A stretch of 64,000 nt of DNA. Origin: Leadbetterella lacustris. GTDB taxonomy: Bacteria; Bacteroidota; Bacteroidia; Cytophagales; Spirosomataceae. Shown here piece after piece: positions 55,176-63,238 of the stretch. The notes under the pieces were generated by a model. The model searched no databases. It saw only the letters and a program-made list of their open reading frames with translations, and had not been told where the DNA came from. The translations under genes were made by a program, and so were the position numbers. The DNA is taken from the NCBI GenBank assembly GCA_965234335.1, contig OZ248433.1, positions 38,471 through 102,470 of the forward strand. Direction: 5' to 3'. Position 1 is the stretch's first letter; each line of letters opens with the position of its first letter.

Positions 55176-55578
55176 AGTTTTGGGGTTAAAAACTGTATAA
55201 ATTACATACTTTGTGTGCCTTGCCAGGCGGCTTCAGGCATGCCCGCTTCTTTTGCGAGTCCGTTGCACCGCTGGGTTGTCGGCCTTTTGAAAAAAACCAA
55301 ACGAGCGATTCCAAACAAAAAAACACTTTTTTTGCCGCAACGGCGGTCCGAAATGATCCTGACTAGCCGTCCCGTCCGCCTGTAAATTTCGCTAGCAACG
55401 TTTTGGGCTACAAGAAATCCTTTAGAGGCGAAATTTTACAACGGACTGCAAAAAAAACTATAAGGAACATTTAATATTGATTTATAAATCTCTGGTATTT
55501 AGTATTTTAAAATTTAAGAAATATTTTAAATGATTGAATTCTAGTAGTTTAATTAACGCCGAAACTTTAGTTTAATAA
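55176..55578. other. GC-rich, repeat-rich spacer without a gene
   Basis: Between 55210 and 55440 the base composition is clearly richer in GC than its surroundings. AGTCCGTTG at 55257-55265 is matched by CAACGGACT at 55439-55447, a 9-bp inverted repeat bounding 190 bp; GGCGG and CCGCC words lie inside. I see no coding frame with sense. It could be a remnant of a small mobile element. The rest of the gap is plain AT-rich DNA. Confidence 0.5.
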
Positions 55579-55716
55579 TTTTGGCCGATTCTAATATCAT
55601 TCAATGAACTTACCAAGGAGGTAGGTTTCGCCAATTATCCTCAAAACCACGCCAGTTATCGATTGTCGTTAGGAAATAAGAAGAATCTATCTCAAAATTA
55701 CATCACCATTTATTAG
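55579..55716 (+). pseudogene. Orphan C-terminal gene fragment
   Basis: A 46-codon open stretch without a start codon reads as normal protein (NELTKEVGFANYPQNHASYR then SLGNKKNLSQNYITIY) and ends at TAG 55714. It looks like the tail of a lost gene; no family was recognised. Confidence 0.4.
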
Positions 55717-55877
55717 TCAGATAACATAAATATGTGTTTTTGAAGCCAATATTGACAAGAAATTCATTCCTCCTACTTCGGTTTATTTTTAATTACTGAA
55801 ATAGTTAGGTAAATGATTGTAAAGGCAAAATATAAGAATTGACTAAAGAATTGAATGAATGATTTAATCTCTATAAA

Positions 55878-56735
55878 ATGCTTACAAAAATTCGACAGAG
55901 ACAAAATTTTGAAAACCTACCTAAGGAACATAAATTTTATATTCAAGTAATTGAGTGGTTAGCCCCTTTGTTTCCAAATATTTCTACTGATAAAATTGAT
56001 ACACTAAGTGATGCTGCTTATCTATACTTTCGTTTTCTTTTGAGTTTTGATGAATTTGTTGACGTAAGGCACGGGCAAGAAAAAATCAATAAACTTATCG
56101 CACTCAAGCAGGGTTTTAGTGACTATGAACTCTCCATTCGAAAACTATCTTTTTTATATATAGAAGATGATTTTTGGAAGAAATTTGAAGAAGTGCGGTC
56201 AATTTACTTTAATACGGTGCTTTTAGAGAAAAGAATTTCCGAAAGCCAATCCGAAGTTGATATAGAGATGTTTGAAAAAATAGCCAAAGGGAAGTCGGTT
56301 ATTTGCCTCAATGCAGTATTTGGTTTACAATTTTTGTCCGAAAATTATGATTATGAACACGACCTCATAAACTGTATAGAAGAAATTCATATTGGACTTC
56401 AGTACATAGACGACATTGAAGATTTTAAAAAAGACATACTTGAAAATCAATGGACTTATCCGCAGTTTCTATTAAAAGAGTATTTAAAAAGCCATCAAAT
56501 AAGTATTGAGGATGCTGCAATTAAACACAAGTATCTGTATCTCTCAAATATTGCCTCTGATTCGTTTTATAAGGCAATATTTCATTTCAAAAACGCTTCC
56601 AAAATAACTAGATATCTGGGCTTAATTGATTTGGAGGACTATTTGAATGCCCAAATAAATTTTGTGAATTTTCATCTCAACGAAATCGAATATCTTAAAA
56701 TTAAGGCTAAGAATGCTTACCAAAAAAGTAATTAA
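55878..56735 (+). CDS. Class I isoprenoid synthase-like protein
   Basis: The 285-residue, all-helical protein has DEFVD at residues 58-62 after a long helix (SDAAYLYFRFLLSF), resembling the first Asp-rich motif. It also has DDIEDFKKD at 178-186, resembling the second. The layout matches class 1 isoprenoid biosynthesis proteins found in Bacteroidota peptide loci. Catalytic activity is unproven. The following repeat-protein frame continues in the same phase after the TAA, so the two genes may once have been fused or are tightly coupled. Confidence 0.65.
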   Translation: MLTKIRQRQNFENLPKEHKFYIQVIEWLAPLFPNISTDKIDTLSDAAYLYFRFLLSFDEFVDVRHGQEKINKLIALKQGFSDYELSIRKLSFLYIEDDFWKKFEEVRSIYFNTVLLEKRISESQSEVDIEMFEKIAKGKSVICLNAVFGLQFLSENYDYEHDLINCIEEIHIGLQYIDDIEDFKKDILENQWTYPQFLLKEYLKSHQISIEDAAIKHKYLYLSNIASDSFYKAIFHFKNASKITRYLGLIDLEDYLNAQINFVNFHLNEIEYLKIKAKNAYQKSN

Positions 56736-57747
56736 TTTCTAGAAAAGCAAACTATCTCTGAAGCAATAAAAATAGGAATTGCATTTCTTGATAAGAATCG
56801 TAACGAAGACAATACTTGGTCAGATTTTATGACAAGTATGGGGATGGGAAAGGCTTGGATTACAAATTATGTGGCTTTTCAATTGGCTGAAATAGATGCA
56901 GATATGCCTATTTTGAGCAGTATAAGAACCGAGATATTAGATAAAACAGAAAAATACATATCGTATAATGCCGATATAATTCAAGATGGAGATTCAACCA
57001 ATTTTCTTATTGGATTTTTACAAGAAATGAACGTAGTGTCTCCAGAACTTGAAAATAGCTGGTATAAGTTCATGGATAGTGAATCAGGAGGCTGGAAAAC
57101 ATATTTGGACGGAACCAAACTTAGAGAACTGTTAGAACTGGAAAACGATATTTCTGTAGATGGTTGGCTTAGCCCGAAGATATGTGTTTCAGCGGTAAGT
57201 GCTTACATGTTATCGAAAAAAAGAGATACTTCTGAATTTGATAAAACATGTAAGTATTTGCTTAAAAACAAAGCTGCTAGCCATTGGGATTCCTATTGGT
57301 GGTCAAGCCCTATTTATGCCACGGCTTTTAGCGTCATGGCTCTTTCAAAAAGTGAGGAATATTACTCAGCTTGTGCAGATGCAGCCAATTGGCTTGCAAA
57401 TTTACAAGAAAAAGAAGGCTTTTGGGAGAATCGTTGGTCAACAGCCAAGTCCATTTTATACGGCATTGGCATTAAAGGCACTAATTATTTTTGATAAAGA
57501 TCGTTTTGTATATCAGATTGAAAAGGGAATAAGTTGGCTGTTAAGTCATCAGACTTTAGATGGTAGCTGGCAAACCAACCGGATTTTACAGATTCCAGCT
57601 ACTAATATTGAAGACCCAAAAGAAGTTAAAACTTGGAGGAATAGTTCATTTGGAGTCAATTGTTTAAGTGATGATTTTAATAGAAATTTCACTACCAGTA
57701 CAGTAATTAATTGTTTGGCAACTTTAAATAACCACTATGTTAATTAA
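56736..57747 (+). pseudogene. Prenyltransferase/squalene-cyclase-repeat protein, frameshifted
   Basis: The reading from about 56742 (ISEAIKIGIAFLDKN, then NTWSDF) through ATG 56829 runs to a stop at 57494. After TAK at about 57450 the family pattern continues one frame over (PFYTALALKALIIFD, QTLDGSWQTN) to 57747. A single +1 or -2 indel at about 57452 explains this. Repeats GGWKTY, DGWLSPK, SHWDSYWWSS, GFWENRW and DGSWQTN match terpene-cyclase/prenyltransferase alpha-toroids; no DxDD acid motif is seen. It is either inactive, mis-sequenced or frameshift-expressed. It overlaps the M50 gene by 11 bp. Confidence 0.7.
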
Positions 57748-58939
57748 AGACCATACGTCCATTTGTGCAGTAGATAAGCACTGGGTTATCCAAAACAGTG
57801 AAGGGAGAAACTTCAGGGTAAATGAGTATGCCCAAAAACTTTTTGATATATTAAAAAACAATTGGGATTATAATAGTGCCTTACTCGACTTTAACACCAG
57901 TTTTGATTCAACTTTTAGCGAAGAATCTTTTAGAAACTTAATAAATAAAACCTTTGGAGGTTATGAAATACTTACAGACGACCAAATAGATAAAAAGCCT
58001 AGCTTGGTTAATAGATATTTGAAGTTGAAACTGCAATTGATATCTCCACCTATTGCGGGCTTTTTATCCAAAGTTTTTCAGCCTTTTTATGGTTTTTTTA
58101 CATTTTGGTCTTTATTTCTAGTTCTAACTATCCTTAATGTTCTCTTGGTATTCTTTGTTGAGGTGGATCTTAAAAGTGTTAATTATTTTTTGTTACCATT
58201 CATTTTTTATCCTGCATTATTATTTCATGAACTAGGACACATAGGGGCATGTGCTAAAAAAGGGCTAAAACATGGCGGAATAGGTTTTGGATTCTATATT
58301 ATTTTTCCTGTTTTATATGCCGATATCACAAATATCTGGTTAGCAGATAAAAAAGATAGGCTAATAGCCAATTTAGCGGGTATTTTTAATGAGCTTATTT
58401 ATGCTTTTATCTTGTTTACAATAGGCTATTTTTCTAATAATATAACTTTTTCTTTAGCTGCCATTATGATAACCACAACTTCATTTTTTGAGCTCAATCC
58501 TTTTGGACGAAGAGATGGTTATTGGGTTTTGTCTGATTTGTCCAATACGCCTAATCTACTCCTTAAGTCACAAAAACTACTCAGGCAAGGCTATGAAAAT
58601 ATTTCAGAAAGTAAAGCGTTCAATTGGAGCACAAAGGAACAACTAATTGCAATCTATGGACTATTGAACTCCAGTCTTATTATTTATTTCATAATGTATG
58701 TTGTTGTTAGTCAATGGTCTAGTTTGATAAACTTTCCCTTAGCCTTGTTATCCGTGCCCGTTAATTTAGCGAACAAAAACTTTGAGTTTTTAAATCAGAG
58801 CTTCTTGTTAATACTGACATTTTATGTTCTAATATTCAATATGAGTTTTAGAGTAATAAATAAAAATCTCCCGATTTGGTTAAAAAAGATGCACCAAATT
58901 GTGGCTACTAACAGCATCTTTAAAAAAATAAACGTTTAG
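57737..58939 (+). CDS. M50-family (site-2-protease-like) membrane metalloprotease
   Basis: The 400-residue protein has a soluble N-terminal domain (about 1-105; WVIQNSEGRNFRVNEYAQ resembles peptide-binding PqqD-like folds, but this is weak). About six membrane helices follow. The zinc motif HELGH is at 164-168, and the second-ligand motif NPFGRRDGYW is near 254-263. It could cut or export the small peptides encoded directly behind it (4-bp gap). Its last 22 codons are copied at 61590. Confidence 0.85.
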   Translation: MLIKDHTSICAVDKHWVIQNSEGRNFRVNEYAQKLFDILKNNWDYNSALLDFNTSFDSTFSEESFRNLINKTFGGYEILTDDQIDKKPSLVNRYLKLKLQLISPPIAGFLSKVFQPFYGFFTFWSLFLVLTILNVLLVFFVEVDLKSVNYFLLPFIFYPALLFHELGHIGACAKKGLKHGGIGFGFYIIFPVLYADITNIWLADKKDRLIANLAGIFNELIYAFILFTIGYFSNNITFSLAAIMITTTSFFELNPFGRRDGYWVLSDLSNTPNLLLKSQKLLRQGYENISESKAFNWSTKEQLIAIYGLLNSSLIIYFIMYVVVSQWSSLINFPLALLSVPVNLANKNFEFLNQSFLLILTFYVLIFNMSFRVINKNLPIWLKKMHQIVATNSIFKKINV

Positions 58940-58943
58940 TATT

Positions 58944-59123
58944 ATGCAAAAATTACAAACACAAAATGAGCTTTTAGAAGCAAAGTATTTTCAAGTGGAA
59001 GAGCTTGAGGAAAGGTTGGAGAACTGTTGGAGGGGTCAGGAAAAACGAACTGTTACATATGAACAGGGTGGGTATATAGTTGAAAAGGAAGTCTTGGTTC
59101 CTTGTGGTGAAAATGCAGAATAA
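58944..59123 (+). CDS. Small peptide A1, candidate RiPP precursor
   Basis: The 59-residue peptide starts 4 bp after the M50 stop. Residues 1-18 form a Gln/Leu-rich leader. FQVEELEERLENCW at 16-29 is the conserved block. The tail holds RGQEK, a GG pair and LVPCGENAE. Cysteines are at 28 and 54, 26 apart. No other motif was seen. A near-copy, A2, lies at 61661. Confidence 0.7.
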   Translation: MQKLQTQNELLEAKYFQVEELEERLENCWRGQEKRTVTYEQGGYIVEKEVLVPCGENAE

Positions 59124-59149
59124 ATTAATACTTCTTAAATTAAAAACAA

Positions 59150-59317
59150 ATGAAATCATTAAATAAAAAAGTATCAAGTAGTGAAATTTTAGGACATTTT
59201 GATGTTGAAGAATTGGAGGAAAGACTCGAAAATAGATGGTGTACAACTACTGTAACTAATACGGAAACAGGAGAAAGCGTAACAACAACATCCAAATGCG
59301 ACGAGGTTAATGTATAG
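59150..59317 (+). CDS. Small peptide B1, candidate RiPP precursor
   Basis: The 55-residue peptide has an N-terminus (MKSLNKKVSSSEILG) that differs from A1, but HFDVEELEERLENRWC at 16-31 shares the block. The tail is Thr-rich (CTTTVTNTETGESVTTTSKC) with cysteines at 31 and 50, 19 apart, and ends DEVNV. It lies 26 bp after A1. Its counterpart is B2 at 61859. Confidence 0.7.
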   Translation: MKSLNKKVSSSEILGHFDVEELEERLENRWCTTTVTNTETGESVTTTSKCDEVNV

Positions 59318-59356
59318 TTTCTAACAATTAGGATTACAGGTTTAAATCTAAATTCT

Positions 59357-59383
59357 GGTGCGAAGAGTCTAACTCTTTGCACC
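59357..59383 (+). terminator. Hairpin after the first peptide pair
   Basis: GGTGCGAAGAGT-cta-ACTCTTTGCACC is a 12-bp stem with one G-T pair, 16 bp before the next ATG. It is followed by ATTTATAAAAC, a weak T tract, so it may be an attenuator or an RNA-stability element that keeps precursor mRNA in excess. Confidence 0.6.
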
Positions 59384-59398
59384 ATTTATAAAACTTAT

Positions 59399-60541
59399 AT
59401 GAAGTATTTTCTTTATTTTTTATTATTATGTTATTCAAATTCCTTTTGCCAGAATTTAATTATGGGAAGAGTAATTGATCGACAAACAAATGAATTGGTT
59501 ATAGGTGCTAGTATCCGTTTAAATAATACTGATCAGGGATCAATTTCGAATGAAAATGGGGAGTTTCAACTAGTTTCAAAGTTAGTTAAAAATAAATTAA
59601 CCATCACTCATATTTCGTATAAATCAATTGAAGTTGATGTAAATGACAACAGAATACAAACATTTTATTTGGATTCTGCTCCTATAACTTTGCCAGAGGC
59701 TTCTGTTGGAAATCCGGCATTAAATCTTATTAATTTAGTTATAAAAAAGGCTATTCGAGATAAAAACCATCTTGACCATTACAAATCCTTTTACCAAAAA
59801 ACATCGAAGATAGATGGAAAATATAATAAGATTCATGAAATGTTTTTTGAAATGAATTGGTCCACTGAAGGTATACAACTATGGAAACCTGTGAAATCAA
59901 GATATGCAGAAAAACTAAAGCAAAGATATGTCTTTAAGAATTTTATTTACTCATCATTTCTTAACACAAGTGTTCTTGGGCGTTACAGTTATTTTCCTTT
60001 GAGTGAAGCCAATTCAATAAATTATTACAATTATAAGATTGTTAGGTTTTTGAATATTGGAACAAAAGATGAAATAGCAGTTATTAAGTGTTCTCCTAAA
60101 AAAGACTCGAAAAATCAAACTACTTTTAGTGGTGAACTTTTCATTGATACAACGAACGAAATCTTATTAAAGCTCAAAGGTACATTTAACATAAATAAAA
60201 GTGGGAAGTGGAAAAACAAGAAGGAAGTAGAAGTTAATTTCGAAAAAGTTGGTGACAAATCGACTCTAAAATATGTTCACATTGAACATTACTCAACGAA
60301 TGTTTTTGCGGCAAAGAGAAATGTTGAAAAGGCTTGGATTTATTGTATTGAGAAAAAGACAAAGTTTGAAGATGGTAAGGTTTACAAAATAGATGAGGTA
60401 GATGATGACCTGACTTTTTTCCAAAAAGTCAAGTATGAAAAAAAATTCTGGGAAGCTGAGGTACCTATATTTCATACCCAATTAGAAAAAGAAATAATTC
60501 AGCATTTTGAGAAAAACGGAATGTTTAAAAGTAATCTATGA
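59399..60541 (+). CDS. Carboxypeptidase-regulatory-like-domain protein, copy 1
   Basis: The 380-residue protein has a signal peptide (to FCQN), then a CarboxypepD_reg-like beta-sandwich (about 20-105, GRVIDRQTNELVIGASIRLN). A C-terminal region of unknown type has FYQKTS, KIHEMFFEM and the late HIEHYSTNVFAAKRNVEKAW. The overall plan resembles envelope proteins rather than a full TonB receptor. It overlaps the next gene by 4 bp. Confidence 0.75.
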   Translation: MKYFLYFLLLCYSNSFCQNLIMGRVIDRQTNELVIGASIRLNNTDQGSISNENGEFQLVSKLVKNKLTITHISYKSIEVDVNDNRIQTFYLDSAPITLPEASVGNPALNLINLVIKKAIRDKNHLDHYKSFYQKTSKIDGKYNKIHEMFFEMNWSTEGIQLWKPVKSRYAEKLKQRYVFKNFIYSSFLNTSVLGRYSYFPLSEANSINYYNYKIVRFLNIGTKDEIAVIKCSPKKDSKNQTTFSGELFIDTTNEILLKLKGTFNINKSGKWKNKKEVEVNFEKVGDKSTLKYVHIEHYSTNVFAAKRNVEKAWIYCIEKKTKFEDGKVYKIDEVDDDLTFFQKVKYEKKFWEAEVPIFHTQLEKEIIQHFEKNGMFKSNL

Positions 60542-61428
60542 AATTACTAAGTAAAATATTTTTGCTATCAACTGGTTTGATTTTCCTTTTCAGTGGTTTT
60601 TCTAAAGCCATTGACTCGCAAGCCTTTATTAATAAATTATGGGAATATGGATTTGGTTATTTTGGCTATCTAGCACCATTAGTGTCTAGTTTGGAGATAT
60701 ATCTAGGATTATCAATATTGTTAAGGTATAATGTAAGAATTTCCTTATTTGTCGGTTTAATATTAACCTCCCTATTTTCGATATTTTTTTTATTTGGGAA
60801 TTTCTTTCTTGGGGTAAAAGAATGTGGTTGTTTTGGAGAAATCATACATTTGACGACAACCGAAACTATTATTAAGAATTTATTTTTAATAATTGGCTTT
60901 ACTTATCTTTTAAAGGGAAAAATAGAGAGTCGTGCGAATAAGCCAATCCAATTATTAGTCCTATTGGTAAGTGCTATTTCCTTTTCGCTTTCTGGATATA
61001 CAATTGATAATTCTTTGGTCTCGACTTTTACGTTTAACAAATTGGAAGGTAAGAGTATTTCTGAAACAAAATTGTCAAATATTTCCATGTTTTCTAAAGA
61101 TGGAAATTTCACAATTTTTGTATATAGCCCTATTTGTGACCACTGTTGGAATGCAACAGCAAATGTTAAGGAAATAAATGAATCAAAATTATTTGGGGAC
61201 GTAATTGGAGTTATTTCTACTAGTAAAAAGGATTTTTTACAAGACTATGAAAAAAGCTTCACGCCAAATTTCAAAACAGTAGTAATAGACAAAAAAACGC
61301 TTCTGGATACTTTCGGAAATGGTTATCCAAAACTTTTAATTATCAGGAATGGAAAGATTGTAAAAGTTTATAATAATTCAGAAATACCATGTGTAAAAAT
61401 ACTAAAATCCCATCTCAAGATTATTTGA
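60538..61428 (+). CDS. MauE/DoxX-type membrane protein fused to a thioredoxin-like domain
   Basis: The 296-residue protein has a signal/first helix, SGFSKAID typical of DoxX/MauE, and about four helices to residue 150. VKECGCFGEI lies near 92-101. A periplasmic thioredoxin-like domain (about 175-296) has CDHC at 200-203 and a YPKLLIIRNGK cis-Pro region. It could form or reduce disulfides in the Cys-containing peptides (inference). The second copy at 63235 is broken. Confidence 0.85.
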   Translation: MKLLSKIFLLSTGLIFLFSGFSKAIDSQAFINKLWEYGFGYFGYLAPLVSSLEIYLGLSILLRYNVRISLFVGLILTSLFSIFFLFGNFFLGVKECGCFGEIIHLTTTETIIKNLFLIIGFTYLLKGKIESRANKPIQLLVLLVSAISFSLSGYTIDNSLVSTFTFNKLEGKSISETKLSNISMFSKDGNFTIFVYSPICDHCWNATANVKEINESKLFGDVIGVISTSKKDFLQDYEKSFTPNFKTVVIDKKTLLDTFGNGYPKLLIIRNGKIVKVYNNSEIPCVKILKSHLKII

Positions 61429-61434
61429 GATGGG
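61409..61434 (+). terminator. Hairpin containing the MauE gene stop codon
   Basis: CCCATCTCAA-gattat-TTGAGATGGG is a perfect 10-bp stem; the TGA stop of the MauE-thioredoxin gene (61426-61428) is inside the right arm. There is no strong T run directly after it, so it is a weak terminator or an RNA processing signal. Confidence 0.6.
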
Positions 61435-61589
61435 ATTATGGGAATGTTTTTGTGCCTGAATAATGGTATCCCCTCAATAAAAATCCTTCCGCTGCCCCTA
61501 AGTTTTCTCGTCAGTCAAGTACTCGCCCGAAAGTCATCATTTTGTTTATTCAGCCTTTTGGCTCTATTTTCATTATGCGGTTGTCAAAG

Positions 61590-61656
61590 GATTTGGTTAA
61601 AAAAGATGCACCAAATTGTGGCTACTAACAGCATCTTTAAAAAAATAAACGATTAA
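61590..61656 (+). pseudogene. Copied 3' end of the M50 protease gene
   Basis: IWLKKMHQIVATNSIFKK followed by IND and a stop repeats the last codons of the M50 gene (58873-58939). It lies in an unrelated chimeric frame that begins at 61438 in the duplication spacer. It is a duplication footprint, not a gene. Confidence 0.88.
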
Positions 61657-61660
61657 TTTT

Positions 61661-61834
61661 ATGCAAAAATTACAAACACAAAATGAGCTTTTAGAAGCTA
61701 AGTATTTTCAAGTGGAAGAACTTGAGGAAAGGTTGGAGAATTGTTGGAGGGGTCAAGAAAAAGAGACATATACTTATGAATCTGGAGGAAAAATTATTAC
61801 GGTAGAATATTTGGTTCCTTGTGGTGAAAATTAA
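61661..61834 (+). CDS. Small peptide A2, candidate RiPP precursor
   Basis: The 57-residue peptide is identical to A1 over residues 1-34 (ending RGQEK). It then differs (ETYTYESGGKIITVEY for RTVTYEQGGYIVEKEV in A1) and returns to LVPCGEN. Cysteines are at 28 and 54, so the 26-residue spacing is kept although the sequence between them changed. Confidence 0.7.
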   Translation: MQKLQTQNELLEAKYFQVEELEERLENCWRGQEKETYTYESGGKIITVEYLVPCGEN

Positions 61835-61858
61835 TTCAAATAAAATAAATAAAATAAA

Positions 61859-62014
61859 ATGAAAAATATTGAGATCGATTTCCTTCAATTATTTGAAGTG
61901 GCTGAATTAGAGGAAAGGTTAGAAAACAGATGGTGTACTACAACGATAGAGGATAAGGAAACACATGAAGTTGAATACAGAACTGAGCGTTGTACTGAAC
62001 ACCCTAATGCCTAA
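61859..62014 (+). CDS. Small peptide B2, candidate RiPP precursor
   Basis: The 51-residue peptide has a different N-terminus (MKNIEIDFLQL). The block LFEVAELEERLENRWC is at 11-26. The tail CTTTIEDKETHEVEYRTERC keeps cysteines at 26 and 45, the same 19-residue spacing as B1, and ends TEHPNA. It lies 24 bp after A2. Confidence 0.7.
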   Translation: MKNIEIDFLQLFEVAELEERLENRWCTTTIEDKETHEVEYRTERCTEHPNA

Positions 62015-62050
62015 CTCCTAAATAGGGTATTTAATTTTAGGAATATATTT

Positions 62051-62079
62051 GAAAAAGGGCTAATACCCCTTTTTCTTTT
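62051..62079 (+). terminator. Intrinsic terminator after the second peptide pair
   Basis: GAAAAAGGG-ctaatac-CCCTTTTTC is a perfect 9-bp stem followed by TTTTAATTATT. It lies 37 bp after B2 and 18 bp before the next gene, so it should limit read-through from peptides into the downstream gene. Confidence 0.8.
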
Positions 62080-62092
62080 AATTATTAACAAA

Positions 62093-63238
62093 ATGATGAA
62101 TTACATATATACTTTATTGCTCTTTGTTTGCTTTAGTTCTTATTCTCAAAATACTTTTATTGGAAAAATTATTGATAAAGAGTCGAATGAACCTGTTATT
62201 GGTGCATCAATTAGAATTCTAGATTCTAATAATGGGACATTTTCTAACGAAAATGGTGAATTTCAAATAATACTTAATGGTAATAATAAAAGTTTAACTA
62301 TTACACATTTAGCATACAACACTGTTAAACTAGAAATTACTAATAACTCTTCAAGAATAATTATTTTAACACCAGCAGTAGTTTCATTACCAGAGATTAC
62401 AGCAGGAAATCCAGCAATTAACTTTATAAATCTTGTAATAAATAAGGCAATAAGAGAGAAAGACGAAAAACATTTTTATAAATCATTTTATCAAAAAACA
62501 TCTATTGGGGAAGGAAATTATAATAAAATACATGAAATGTTTTTTGAAATGTGTTGGACAACTGAAGGCGTTCAATTTTGGAAGCCGACAAAAACCAGAT
62601 ATGCAGAGAAATCAAAACAACGATTTACATATAAAAACTTTATTTATTCATCTTTTTTACAATCCAGCATAATAAATAAGTATTACTTTTTTCCTCTAAA
62701 CACAGAAAATCCTACAGATAACTACAATTATAAAATTGAAAAATATATAAATGAAGGGAAAATTGATGAAATAGTAGTCATAAAATGTACACCTAAAAAA
62801 TCTATAAAAAGTAAGACTAGTTTTTCAGGCCGTTTATTTATTGATACAAAAAATGACATTTTACTAAATATTAAAGGTTTATATGATAGGCCAAGAAATA
62901 AAAAATGGAAACATGATAGAGTTATAGAGGTTAGTTTTGAAAAAGTCAACAATAAACCTGAACTGAAATTTATACACATTGAGGACATTACAACCAATGT
63001 CTTGACTAGAAAAAAAAGTATTGAAAGGGCTTGGATATATTGCATAAGTAATATTCCTAAACTAAGTAATGGAAAAGCTTATAAAATAGATGAAATTGAT
63101 GATGATTTAGTTTTTTTTGAAAATGCTCCTTATGTTAAAAATTTCTGGGATAATGAGATTCCCATTTTTCATACTAATTTAGAAAGAGAAATTATTGAGT
63201 ATTTTGAAAAAAACGGCTTATTTAAAGGTAATTTATGA
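62093..63238 (+). CDS. Carboxypeptidase-regulatory-like-domain protein, copy 2
   Basis: The 381-residue paralogue of 59399-60541 has the same order: signal peptide, GKIIDKESNEPVIGASIRIL, then FYQKTS, KIHEMFFEMCW, KNFIYSSFLQSS and IEDITTN. It differs at many codons while the flanking genes are nearly unchanged. It overlaps the MauE-like gene by 4 bp, as in copy 1. Confidence 0.78.
   Translation: MMNYIYTLLLFVCFSSYSQNTFIGKIIDKESNEPVIGASIRILDSNNGTFSNENGEFQIILNGNNKSLTITHLAYNTVKLEITNNSSRIIILTPAVVSLPEITAGNPAINFINLVINKAIREKDEKHFYKSFYQKTSIGEGNYNKIHEMFFEMCWTTEGVQFWKPTKTRYAEKSKQRFTYKNFIYSSFLQSSIINKYYFFPLNTENPTDNYNYKIEKYINEGKIDEIVVIKCTPKKSIKSKTSFSGRLFIDTKNDILLNIKGLYDRPRNKKWKHDRVIEVSFEKVNNKPELKFIHIEDITTNVLTRKKSIERAWIYCISNIPKLSNGKAYKIDEIDDDLVFFENAPYVKNFWDNEIPIFHTNLEREIIEYFEKNGLFKGNL

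Larger units (their letters stand above)
58873..61175 (+). repeat. First copy of the 2.7-kb tandem duplication
   Basis: Homology begins at the GATTTGGTT stretch in the M50 3' end (58873) and recurs at 61590, a period of 2717 bp. It covers two peptide genes, the carboxypeptidase-domain gene and most of the MauE-like gene. The ends are almost identical in the two copies (58873-59050 with 61590-61765; 60740-61175 with 63440-63872) while the middle has diverged. Confidence 0.92.

Noticed and set aside
55200..55450. Integron attC site or CRISPR array
   Set aside because: There is a 9-bp inverted repeat and GC-rich sequence, but no clear R'/R'' boxes with core GTTRRRY in a folded attC, and no regularly spaced repeats.
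61438..61656. 72-codon frame ending in an M50-like tail
   Set aside because: The first 50 codons are duplication spacer and the last 22 are the copied end of the M50 gene; it is a fusion of unrelated parts with no function implied.
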